DNA of 64,000 nucleotides from Spirosoma oryzicola (GTDB lineage Bacteria > Bacteroidota > Bacteroidia > Cytophagales > Spirosomataceae). The translations under genes were made by a program, and so were the position numbers. Positions 46,227 to 54,449 of this stretch are shown one piece after another. The notes under the pieces are model-generated. The model was not told the DNA's origin and did no database searches. It saw only the letters and a list, made by a program, of their open reading frames with translations. How positions within the stretch are numbered: the stretch's first letter is position 1; each line of letters opens with the position of its first letter. Location: contig NZ_CP089538.1 in the NCBI RefSeq assembly GCF_021233055.1, positions 4,852,501 through 4,916,500 on the forward strand, in the 5' to 3' direction.

Positions 46227-47333
46227 TTACGCGATAGGTGTATAACTTAACTTGCCTGTCTCCCGCTTTTTTAGCCAATTCCGATAAGAAGTCAGAGCTT
46301 CTAGGCAAAAGCCCGTCGTTAATTCTTCCGATCCCCAGCCAGCCGTTTTACCGGGCTCCCGGCCTAAGAGAACAGTTCTCGACCATTCGCCCTGTTTAGC
46401 CTGTTGTGCCAGTAGCACCGTCGCGGTTCGTTCGATGACCATTGGGTTTCCCTGCCAGTAGATCAGCGCACTGAGTGCCTGTGCTGTTTCCAGCGGACTC
46501 TCCCCGAACAATCCGTCCGGTTGTTGATGGCTTAACAGGCGTTCTAGTACGACAGGTCGTACATTCTCCAGTTGCCGAACGCCCTTGTCAATAAGGCGTC
46601 CCAGCGCGTAGTAGAACGTGATTGGGCTACGGTACCAGCTATCGGACGCTGTTTCCTGCTTGGTATGAACAAGCTTCACCAAATAGTCCAGCATGGGTTG
46701 CGTGGCTTCGCTAAGACCCAGATAATACAAGGCATTGGCATTGATAACTTTACCAACGTCCGTACGCCGATACCCTTGTTTTTTCCAGAAAAGCAGACTG
46801 TCAAACGGACGTTTGACGATCCGTAAGCCCGTGCGCCAGTACAGCCGGTTAAGCGTCGGGCGGGGGCGCAGTATCAACCAGGTGTATAGCGCTCCGTTGT
46901 CACCCTGATTTAACAGTAGTAATGACCGCATATCGGCCCGTGGATAATCAACGTTTAGTGCATCGAACAAAGCGCCGACGTGAACGGTACTGTCAACATC
47001 GGGTGGACAAAGCGGGAATAAAGGATTCCGAAGCGTGTAGTAATTGCAAGCTCCACCCCGCATCATCTGATAATCCAAGAAAGAAACGGCACGCACAAGC
47101 ACGGCACTGACTTTAGGATGATCATTCAGCCCCAGCAGTGTATTGGCAATGATTGCCGTTGGCGCGGCTACGCTATCGGGTGTGCACTGTTCCTGCATCC
47201 GTCTGTCGAGCGCTCTATAGCAGCAGAATTCTCCATTGGGATGCTGATGATGACGTAGATAATCAATACCCCGCTCGACAGCTTGCTCGACCTGATTGAG
47301 CCGCGACAACGCTATTTGATTCAATCGATCCAT
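46227..47333 (-). CDS. Squalene-cyclase-like toroid protein, copy 2
   Basis: The protein has 368 residues, paralogous to copy 1. Shared features are the QW-like HQHPNGEFCCY (about 29-39), DVDS at 112-115 in place of DxDD, the DxWYRxPxxxYY segment (DSWYRSPITFYY), NxNxxYYLG and GWGSEELTTGFCLEAL. No membrane helices or signal peptide are seen. It is 6 nt from copy 1 and its start overlaps the ABC ATPase gene by 13 nt, so all three are likely made together. No enzyme activity is established. Confidence 0.75.
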   Translation of the reverse strand: MDRLNQIALSRLNQVEQAVERGIDYLRHHQHPNGEFCCYRALDRRMQEQCTPDSVAAPTAIIANTLLGLNDHPKVSAVLVRAVSFLDYQMMRGGACNYYTLRNPLFPLCPPDVDSTVHVGALFDALNVDYPRADMRSLLLLNQGDNGALYTWLILRPRPTLNRLYWRTGLRIVKRPFDSLLFWKKQGYRRTDVGKVINANALYYLGLSEATQPMLDYLVKLVHTKQETASDSWYRSPITFYYALGRLIDKGVRQLENVRPVVLERLLSHQQPDGLFGESPLETAQALSALIYWQGNPMVIERTATVLLAQQAKQGEWSRTVLLGREPGKTAGWGSEELTTGFCLEALTSYRNWLKKRETGKLSYTPIA

Positions 47334-48574
47334 TCTACATCGATAGTAACCAGCTGCTGGGCCATTGACTGCATATTCTTTGTCATACTAGCTCCTTCTT
47401 CTACCAGCAACCGAACTGGTGGATTTTCCCAACCCAGATGGGCTAGGACCTGTAACGAATTAAACTCAAAAATAGCAGCCTTTAACAGATAACTACCTGC
47501 GGTCAAGGGTAACCTTGGCAATCGGCATGCTATTTCGTGTTGCCCTGCTTTTAAGGCTATGGGCGTTGCTGGAATGGCCCCTGTGATGCACGTTGCCCCA
47601 TCGCCAGTCCATATAAAAAAGGTCCATCCTAAGTTTTCGAACGGTATCAGCGACTGATACGCAAGCGTTACCTTTATTTCGCTACCGGGCTGAATTACCG
47701 CCGACGCCGAACTCATCACCTGCATAGTCAAACTACGAATAGCAATCGGACGGTCGGAGCTAAGCGCTGCCTGCGTCTCTTCTCCTGTTGAGGCTACATG
47801 TTGGTGTTGCTGGGAAAAATAGTGATCTAGCGTTTCTGTCGCGGTACCGGAAAATTGGACCTGCCCTTTTTCAAGCAAAAGGCCGCGCTGACAAACCGCC
47901 TGAATATGATACGGTACGTGTGATACGAGAATGATAGAGCCCCCCGCCGATAGGTAGCTCTGCATATGCTTAAGGCACTTACGCTGAAAATCCAGATCGC
48001 CCACTGCTAGAACCTCGTCAACCAACAAAATATCCGGGTTTAGATGAGCCGCTACGGCATAAGCCAGGCGAGCCGTCATGCCTGAACTGTAGAACTGTAC
48101 GGGCATATGAATAGCGTCGCCTAGTCCCGTGAAATCTATAATCTGCTCGATCAGCGGGTCCACTTGCCGTTTAGAGAGGCCCAACAGAGCGGCCCGCACG
48201 TAGATGTTTTCGCGGCCCGACAAAACAGGGTCCAATCCGATCCCCAGTTCAATAAGTGCCCCGACATTACCACGAATCCGAACCTGTCCCCGGTCGGGCT
48301 TTATCAGGCCGTTCAGTATTTTCAGAAGCGTACTTTTTCCGGCCCCGTTGTCGCCAACAATCGCCAGCGACTCCCCTTTGTGTAGATTAAAGGAGATGTT
48401 TTGCAAGCCCCAAAACTCCGTTTTACGAAGGTGTCCGTTGTCTTGGGTTTTAGGGCGTCTGTAAGGAGTAAGATCCTTGGCAACATCTTTCACGCCGTAC
48501 CAAAGCGACCGGCGAAATGATGTACTAAACTTTTTAGAAAGATTATCGACGGAGAGTATAGGTACGGTATTCAT
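47321..48574 (-). CDS. ABC exporter ATPase, Wzt-like
   Basis: The protein has 417 residues. The ATPase has Walker A GDNGAGKST (74-82), signature FYSSGMTARLAYA and Walker B ILLVDEVLAVGD. A C-terminal beta-rich domain (about 280-410) follows, as in Wzt proteins, where it recognises the glycan end. The partner membrane protein is the next gene upstream on this strand. The pair exports polysaccharide or lipid-linked glycan across the inner membrane. Its end overlaps the toroid copy 2 start. Confidence 0.92.
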   Translation of the reverse strand: MNTVPILSVDNLSKKFSTSFRRSLWYGVKDVAKDLTPYRRPKTQDNGHLRKTEFWGLQNISFNLHKGESLAIVGDNGAGKSTLLKILNGLIKPDRGQVRIRGNVGALIELGIGLDPVLSGRENIYVRAALLGLSKRQVDPLIEQIIDFTGLGDAIHMPVQFYSSGMTARLAYAVAAHLNPDILLVDEVLAVGDLDFQRKCLKHMQSYLSAGGSIILVSHVPYHIQAVCQRGLLLEKGQVQFSGTATETLDHYFSQQHQHVASTGEETQAALSSDRPIAIRSLTMQVMSSASAVIQPGSEIKVTLAYQSLIPFENLGWTFFIWTGDGATCITGAIPATPIALKAGQHEIACRLPRLPLTAGSYLLKAAIFEFNSLQVLAHLGWENPPVRLLVEEGASMTKNMQSMAQQLVTIDVEWID

Positions 48575-48616
48575 TGACTAATCTAATAGTAAAAACCTGA
48601 TTCTCGGCGAAAGAAT

Positions 48617-49447
48617 TTACAAACGAACAATCAGGTGCGGACGGGCCAATCGATAGAGCAACCAACTCGCCAACAAAAGTAAACATGATCCGAGAGCAAC
48701 TAGTGTAAACCCGGTCGAGGGTTGAATTACCCCCATCAATAACCAATCGCGGGTGGTCGTGAGCAGTGGCGTTACCGGATTCCAGGCAATGATCGATGCC
48801 ATTGATGCTGGGGGACTATACACGATGGGTGTTATCAGGAACCATAGATTAATGACAACCGGCAAGGCATTAGCAATGTCGGCATAAAGCAAACCGATCG
48901 GTGCCAGCAAATAGCCCAATCCCAATCCGAAAATAACCAGTACGGCGAGTCCTAGTGGGGCCAATAGCATGGTCGCGTGCCAGGGCATCTGGAAAGCAAT
49001 CAGCACGATGAGCAGTATCAGCATCCGAACCGAACTATTGAACAGCACAGCCCCCAGCCCGGCCACAACAAACGCTTCGTGAGGAACCCGTACTTTCGAA
49101 ATGGTTGAACGGGCCTGCTGGAGCTGTTGCAGGGGGCAGTTGAGAGCCTCTACAAAGCCCTGCCAGAGAAACAACCCCGTCAGCACGAAAACCGGGTAGG
49201 GAACCGACGACGTTAGTCCTTTCAGTACTTTCGCCTGACCTAAATACATCCAGACCAGTCCCGTAACCAGCGGAGGCAACACCATCCAAACGTATCCGAG
49301 CAGATTCTGACGTACCTGGACTTTCAGGTTACGGACGAATAACTGCCAGCCGACGTGATACACAATGCGCATATCGGCTTTGATTTCGCCCAAAAAACGG
49401 CGGGGTGTCAGCAAGGGCGAATGCGCTGAGTAAATAGTTTCGGTCAT
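48617..49447 (-). CDS. ABC-2 polysaccharide exporter permease, Wzm-like
   Basis: The protein has 276 residues with six predicted membrane helices and the ABC-2 layout (VRQNLLGYVWMVLPPLVTGL, then LFLWQGFVEALNCPLQQL, then PIGLLYADIANALPVVINLW). This is the membrane half of the Wzm/Wzt exporter, like TagG in teichoic acid export. The ATPase gene follows 42 nt downstream. It is divergent from the UbiA gene. Confidence 0.9.
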   Translation of the reverse strand: MTETIYSAHSPLLTPRRFLGEIKADMRIVYHVGWQLFVRNLKVQVRQNLLGYVWMVLPPLVTGLVWMYLGQAKVLKGLTSSVPYPVFVLTGLFLWQGFVEALNCPLQQLQQARSTISKVRVPHEAFVVAGLGAVLFNSSVRMLILLIVLIAFQMPWHATMLLAPLGLAVLVIFGLGLGYLLAPIGLLYADIANALPVVINLWFLITPIVYSPPASMASIIAWNPVTPLLTTTRDWLLMGVIQPSTGFTLVALGSCLLLLASWLLYRLARPHLIVRL

Positions 49448-49510
49448 TGGTTGTAAATTACAAGCTGTTTACTTCTATTCACATTCGGTTAACATTTCGA
49501 ATCGGCGTCA

Positions 49511-50551
49511 ATGGGTCAGCCTTTCGTATCGTCTCTTCGTCGCATGGGTGCGCAGATAAACGTATTGGTTCGCGCCAGAGAATGGTGGGGCTACAAGTTT
49601 TCGCCCCTGCTGGCTACCGCTTACGCCACTACGTATCTGACCGGTACCTCACTTTGGTCGTTGCTGCCGTGTCTGCTGATTCTGCTGCTGGCCCTGACCG
49701 TTGGCGCCGTTTACGTCAGCCTGATCAACGACTGGACCGACCGGGCCATCGACCGGGCCGCTGGCAAAAGCAACCGCCTGGCCGATAAGTCTACCTCGTT
49801 TGTCTGGTCAGCCCTGGGCCTCTGTCTGGCAACAGGACTGGCATTCGGGTGTTACTTCTGGACCATTGCTCCGGCGGTCAGTCTTTGGTACTCGGGTGCG
49901 TGGATCGCTTATTCGCTGTATTCGATTCCTCCGTTCCGGTTAAAAACCCGAAGTTTTGCCGGTGTGCTGGCCGACGCAGCGGGTGCGCATCTGTTCCCTC
50001 AGCTATTCACAGTAGCTTTGATCAGTCACTGGGTAGGCCACACGGTCCCGGACGGCTGGTGGTGGGCCATCGGCGTCTGGTCGCTGGCCTGTGGCATTCG
50101 CAACATTCTCTGGCATGTACTCAGTGACGTGGTAGCCGACCGACAGGCGGGTATCAACACCTTTGTTACGCACGTTGGTGAAGTTACCGCTCAACGACTG
50201 GGTCAATGGGTTATTTTTCCGGTTGAAGTAACGGCCTTTGCCGTACTACTGATTTTACTGGCTAATCCAGCGGCCCTAATCGCTTTGGCTCTGCACGTAA
50301 TTCAGGAGTTCATGCGCCGGAAGCTATGGAACGTCCGTCTATATGTACTAGCGCCTAACCAGCGTATCATGCTGAACGAGTACTATATTACGTACTATCC
50401 GCTGGCAATTCTACTGACTCAGAGCGCCCGCTATCCCGTCGATATGGCGGTACTGGTGCTACACTTACTTCTCTTTGGTAGTCACCTGTCCGATTCCCTC
50501 CGGAACGCGTATCACATTGCGGGGCATCTGCGCCATCGTCTGCTTCGTTAG
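49511..50551 (+). CDS. UbiA-family prenyltransferase in the exporter cluster
   Basis: The protein has 346 residues with about nine membrane helices. The first Asp motif is LINDWTDRAIDRAAGKSNR (NDxxDxxxD) and a second is HVLSDVVADRQAG (DxxxD). The superfamily transfers a polyprenyl group, or in DPPR synthase a phosphoribose, to acceptors in the membrane. No quinone pathway genes are near. It is clearly different from eboC at 31 kb. Its last 164 nt overlap the convergent GT2 gene. The role in a glycan or prenyl product is inferred from context. Confidence 0.82.
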   Translation: MGQPFVSSLRRMGAQINVLVRAREWWGYKFSPLLATAYATTYLTGTSLWSLLPCLLILLLALTVGAVYVSLINDWTDRAIDRAAGKSNRLADKSTSFVWSALGLCLATGLAFGCYFWTIAPAVSLWYSGAWIAYSLYSIPPFRLKTRSFAGVLADAAGAHLFPQLFTVALISHWVGHTVPDGWWWAIGVWSLACGIRNILWHVLSDVVADRQAGINTFVTHVGEVTAQRLGQWVIFPVEVTAFAVLLILLANPAALIALALHVIQEFMRRKLWNVRLYVLAPNQRIMLNEYYITYYPLAILLTQSARYPVDMAVLVLHLLLFGSHLSDSLRNAYHIAGHLRHRLLR

Positions 50552-51515
50552 TGAGCGCAAGGGGCTTGAAACTTAATCGCTTCTGAAGATGCTCCCGGCT
50601 CCAGACCGCCAGCTCCTGACTAACCCGGTACGGGGCCAGTTGAAAAGCAATGCCTAAGTGACGCAAAACGACCGAAGAGGCTACCGATTTTTTCCAGCTA
50701 AAGTAAGCGAAGGTAAAGTGATGCATAGCCAACCGCCGACGAAAAATGCGTTTCTCGACCGGAGTCAACTGATGTTTGAAGCGATTCAGCAGGACCTGCT
50801 CATCGTGAAAGCCAACGTCGGGAATTATAAGGGTGTGATCACGGCAGTCCCAGATGTTTGTTTCATGAATATGCTTCGTCCAGTGCGGTATCGGCATAAA
50901 CGCTGAGCGGCAGGGACGGTTGATCACCATATCCAGGAGCATACACCAGTCGTCGGCAATGCGCATCTGTCGATTCCACGAACCCGGAAACGAACTCCGA
51001 CGAATGATCAGCGAAGACGACGGGGATGGACAGTTTTCGATCATTATGCGCCGGTTCTGGCTGGGACTCAGCAGCCACCATCCATTATCTGTTTGGGTAC
51101 AGAACCGTTTACGCTGTTCGGGTAATAGCAGATTGTGCGCATAGCCGGTGCAATCGTTGCTGGTTCGCCAACTCGCAAATACAAAGTCCAGCTGATGTTT
51201 CTGCAACATCGCCATACCGTTGGCCAGAAAATCAGGGTGCCACTCATCATCGGAATCGAGCGAGGCTATGTATTCGCCCCGGCAGTACTGAAGACCCTGG
51301 GTGCGGGCAGCGGCCTGTCCCTGGTTAGGCTGGTAATAGTATTCGATGTCGTCAATGTCGGCCAACCGCTCTTTTGTACCATCTGCTGACCCATCGTCAA
51401 TAACAATAATTTGCCAGGGCGAATAGGTTTGCGCGCGTACACTACGCAGTGCTCTTTCAATGAGGTGTCCTCGGTTATAAGTAGGAATAATAATCGATAC
51501 AAGCGGCTGACTCAT
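50388..51515 (-). CDS. Family 2 glycosyltransferase
   Basis: The protein has 375 residues. Clear GT-A core: VSIIIPTYNRGHLIERAL, VIDDGSADGT, a DxD in IASLDSDDEW. A tail (about 322-375) lies over the end of the convergent UbiA gene and has no recognisable fold, so the real C-terminus may be shorter or the overlap may be genuine. It overlaps the GT4 gene upstream by 4 nt (ATGA), so the two are translated together. Confidence 0.83.
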   Translation of the reverse strand: MSQPLVSIIIPTYNRGHLIERALRSVRAQTYSPWQIIVIDDGSADGTKERLADIDDIEYYYQPNQGQAAARTQGLQYCRGEYIASLDSDDEWHPDFLANGMAMLQKHQLDFVFASWRTSNDCTGYAHNLLLPEQRKRFCTQTDNGWWLLSPSQNRRIMIENCPSPSSSLIIRRSSFPGSWNRQMRIADDWCMLLDMVINRPCRSAFMPIPHWTKHIHETNIWDCRDHTLIIPDVGFHDEQVLLNRFKHQLTPVEKRIFRRRLAMHHFTFAYFSWKKSVASSVVLRHLGIAFQLAPYRVSQELAVWSREHLQKRLSFKPLALTNEADDGADAPQCDTRSGGNRTGDYQREVSVAPVPPYRRDSGRSESVELPADST

Positions 51516-52693
51516 TGGAGAACAAGATTAGGAGCCGGTTCGGTGTGGTTAACCAGCTGAAGAAGTTGATGGCCAAATTGCTCGATGGCATCGGCCGGCA
51601 CCCGATCGAGTGCATATTGTCGCGCCCGAGCGCCCATCTGGGGCCAGTCGGCCAATCGTTGCCAGGCCCGTTCGAGCGCATCATCAATAGCGTCTGCGGT
51701 AGGCGTGGCTGCCAGGAATCCCGTCTCGTTATCCGTTAACAGTTCGGCGACGCCACCAACGTTGGTTACTATCGAGGGGCGGCTGCAAAGCATCGTTTCA
51801 ACCATAGCGAGTGGTAAGCCTTCGCTACGCGATGGTAGTATCAGCGCATGGTGTGTTTGCCAGATAACAGCAGGATTAGGTACGTGACCGGCAAAATGCG
51901 TTCGGTCGGCTATATTCAGAAAGCGGGTAAGTTCCTCGACGGCCTGCCGATGGGGTCCGGCTCCAAAAAACGTGATCTGCCACTGGCGTGCGCGCCATTT
52001 AGGCTTCGTTAGCACCTCCAACAAAATGTCCTGCCCCTTGTCAAAAATATCAAGCCGAGCGACGCAGGCCAACCGAACCCCATCCGCAAACGAGGGAAAC
52101 GACGATACCTCACTGGCGTCAAAAGAAACATTGACTGGATTAAAAACGACTTTGGCGTTCGGTAAGGGCAGGCTAAGCTGCCAGCGCGTCAGTTCGACAT
52201 TATGTTGTGACACAAAAAAACAGCGCACTGCCGATTGATAAGCCCGTTGAATCATCGGTCGATCGCCATCGTACGGATACAGACAGTGAACGGCTTTCTG
52301 CGCGATCAATACGTAAGGAAGATTCTGATGGCGGCACAGGTCGGCAAATTTGATTCCGTCAAAATTATTGCCTTGCGCTACAATCGTCAGATGAGGGCGA
52401 ATTACTTGCAAAGCCTTTTTCAATAATTGTAACGTTCCGTCCTGCCCATTCAACCAACGATACGGCACCAGCCGGTTTCGGAGTCGCCTTAGTACCGGAA
52501 GCAACTGATACAGATCGGTGACTGTGCAACCAGCATCCCGCAAGGCAATTATACGAGGGTGATGCGGATTGACATTCGTTTTGAAAACATGCACCTGATG
52601 CCCCGACTGGATCAAAAAATGGGCCGCACGAGCCCAAAGTTCTTCACTACCTCCCCAATCGACAGGACAGGAACTAACAATTACAAACCGCAT
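51512..52693 (-). CDS. Family 4 glycosyltransferase
   Basis: The protein has 393 residues. GT-B retaining transferase: N-terminal GGSEELWARAAHFL, C-terminal ACVARLDIFDKGQDILL and the donor-binding HALILPSRSEGLPLAMVE (EGxxxxxxE type). The sugar is unknown. Start ATG 52693 is chosen over GTG 52717. It is the first gene of the minus-strand half of the exporter cluster. Confidence 0.9.
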   Translation of the reverse strand: MRFVIVSSCPVDWGGSEELWARAAHFLIQSGHQVHVFKTNVNPHHPRIIALRDAGCTVTDLYQLLPVLRRLRNRLVPYRWLNGQDGTLQLLKKALQVIRPHLTIVAQGNNFDGIKFADLCRHQNLPYVLIAQKAVHCLYPYDGDRPMIQRAYQSAVRCFFVSQHNVELTRWQLSLPLPNAKVVFNPVNVSFDASEVSSFPSFADGVRLACVARLDIFDKGQDILLEVLTKPKWRARQWQITFFGAGPHRQAVEELTRFLNIADRTHFAGHVPNPAVIWQTHHALILPSRSEGLPLAMVETMLCSRPSIVTNVGGVAELLTDNETGFLAATPTADAIDDALERAWQRLADWPQMGARARQYALDRVPADAIEQFGHQLLQLVNHTEPAPNLVLQ

Positions 52694-53243
52694 CCGTATA
52701 GCTATCTTTCGCTTCACTAAATTTTCAGAACCACTTCGTCATCAACAGCTTGTAACGATCGGTAAACAGCACAAAACTGGCACGAGAGCAGACATGCACC
52801 TTGTATAGTCTTATGATAGAGTATCCCTATTTATCTACTAATAAAAACAAACTATCTATCATATATAGTATCTAGTTATTAAGCGGTAGGCAAGAGTAAA
52901 AAAAGGTCAAATTATAACTATTTTGGTATACTTATTTTATACAAACAATACTTTAGTAAATATCCTTTCGTTGTCAGCAGCACTATTAGATCGAATGGTA
53001 ACTTACCAAAAGGATAGCAAAAGGCCATGCACAGTTTTTATTAACAGTGCATGGCTTTTAACTCGTATCTATGCGATGTAGATTTCTGTAGTCGGGATGT
53101 TTGGGTACAGACCGAAGTAATAGAAAGGATGTATCAATCGACTCGATAACGATTCAATTAGACACAGCGATAGGATGCGGCCAGGCTAAAACCCAACCAC
53201 TACCGTATACGACTATAAAGCGCTAAATGATAATTAATCCTGG
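52694..53243. other. AT-rich intergenic region, possible small-RNA locus
   Basis: This 550-bp region has no supported gene. Positions 52800-52970 are very AT-rich and could hold promoters. A terminator-like hairpin at 53020-53059 has no obvious upstream plus-strand gene, so a short non-coding transcript ending there is possible. Confidence 0.4.
53020..53059. terminator. Orphan 13-bp hairpin
   Basis: AAAGGCCATGCAC (53020-53032) pairs with GTGCATGGCTTTT (53047-53059) over 13 bp with a 14-nt loop. T-runs exist on both strands (four T each), so it could end transcripts from either side; 53244 minus-strand gene transcripts would reach it about 180 nt after the stop. Confidence 0.6.
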
Positions 53244-53768
53244 CTACTCCTCGTCCTCCTGCTTTTTGAGCGTCAGAATGACTTTACCATTTTCGATCAG
53301 CCGTGTTTTCAACACTTTTTGAGCAGGTACCGCCAAGAGCAGCATGGGCTGAACGGTGTATGACAACGGATTTTTCGTCAGGGTTGTGTCTGTCATCCGG
53401 ATGTAGCGGACGGTCATCACCGAATCCTGGACGAATACCCTGCTGATGGACAACTTTGGCGGTTTGTTGGTGGCCGGTATTGAGATGCCGATAACTACTT
53501 CTCTGTTGAAATTCGGCATATCGGGGCGCTTGCTCATCGTAGTCGCCGGCTTGAATACTTTTTCGAACGCATCCGCCTTGTCGAATACAAACAGGGTCGG
53601 TTTCCCCTTGTTGACAGGCGCGTCATTGCTTAGAAAATATCCGTTCAGCATCCGGTATTTGAGCGTGACCTGTGCAAGCGTAATGAGGCTCAGAAAGAAG
53701 CAGAAGAGAAAAAAAACAGAACGAGAAGATACACGTAAACGGCGTTCGAAGAAGGCAAAAAACGACAT
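53244..53768 (-). CDS. Exported protein of unknown function
   Basis: The protein has 174 residues. A long basic-hydrophobic N-terminus (SFFAFFERRLRV, then a helix FFLFCFFLSLITLAQ) is either a signal peptide or an anchor. The mature part is beta-rich (GISIPATNKPPKLSISRVFV) with an acidic tail KKQEDEE. I do not recognise the family. The start is ATG 53768; the frame extends to TTG 53795. Confidence 0.6.
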   Translation of the reverse strand: MSFFAFFERRLRVSSRSVFFLFCFFLSLITLAQVTLKYRMLNGYFLSNDAPVNKGKPTLFVFDKADAFEKVFKPATTMSKRPDMPNFNREVVIGISIPATNKPPKLSISRVFVQDSVMTVRYIRMTDTTLTKNPLSYTVQPMLLLAVPAQKVLKTRLIENGKVILTLKKQEDEE

Positions 53769-53873
53769 ACTACAGACTTTACTATACCACGGCAATATAG
53801 TTGTAACGTCTGATTACTGAAAGGCAGTATGTTCGTGACGATTAAAAAGATATTATTTCAACGGCAGCACCCC

Positions 53874-54410
53874 TTATTCAACCGGATTTCGGACGGTCAT
53901 TCCGGCCACGTTAAAGCAGGAATTCTCATTATCGCTCTTGCATTCGAACAGATCAAACGCTTCGACGCCTTTGTCGAGCCGGTCGAAATACAAGACAAAT
54001 GACAGTTTGGCGTCCTGCTTGATTTCGACGGTTTCCGGAGACGTTGGAATACCTTCCGTCTTCAACAATGCATACGTACGTTTTCCATCCGACGAAGCTA
54101 AAACGGCTTTCGGATTAAAGGAAATAGCGCTGGTACCCGCGTAATTAAAGTAGCGGTCGTCTTTGCTTTTGCCGTACGTAAGATAAAGCACCGTGTAGGT
54201 AGCCGTCAGGCGAATGTCCGTCACCCGAATGTCAGGGTCCTGTGAGTGACCAAGCCCACCGTGCGGATCAGGCAAAATGCGCGACTGAAGCGCGTACGTT
54301 GGCTGATTAGGCTGGTAATATTCAGCCCCATCAGCCGGAGCATTCACGCTTGGCAGCCGGTGCGAGGTACAGGCGGAGACGAGCAGAACAAGAGCGACGA
54401 GAGCTTTCAT
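53874..54410 (-). CDS. Lipoprotein of unknown function
   Basis: The protein has 178 residues with a signal peptide and lipobox LVSAC (Cys14), so it is anchored in a membrane. The mature chain is beta-rich (IRVTDIRLTATYTVLYLTYG, AKLSFVLYFDRLD) with two cysteines near the C-terminus (ECKSDNENSCFN). I recognise no family. It lies 39 nt beyond the eboF stop on the same strand and could be transcribed with it. Confidence 0.7.
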   Translation of the reverse strand: MKALVALVLLVSACTSHRLPSVNAPADGAEYYQPNQPTYALQSRILPDPHGGLGHSQDPDIRVTDIRLTATYTVLYLTYGKSKDDRYFNYAGTSAISFNPKAVLASSDGKRTYALLKTEGIPTSPETVEIKQDAKLSFVLYFDRLDKGVEAFDLFECKSDNENSCFNVAGMTVRNPVE

Positions 54411-54449
54411 AGCTTTAATTTACGTTCTTCCGTCCGAATAACCAAGAAC

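Noticed and set aside
49511..50551. Menaquinone MenA for the second UbiA protein
   Set aside because: No quinone genes are near and its neighbours are glycosyltransferases and an exporter, although the family alone cannot exclude it.
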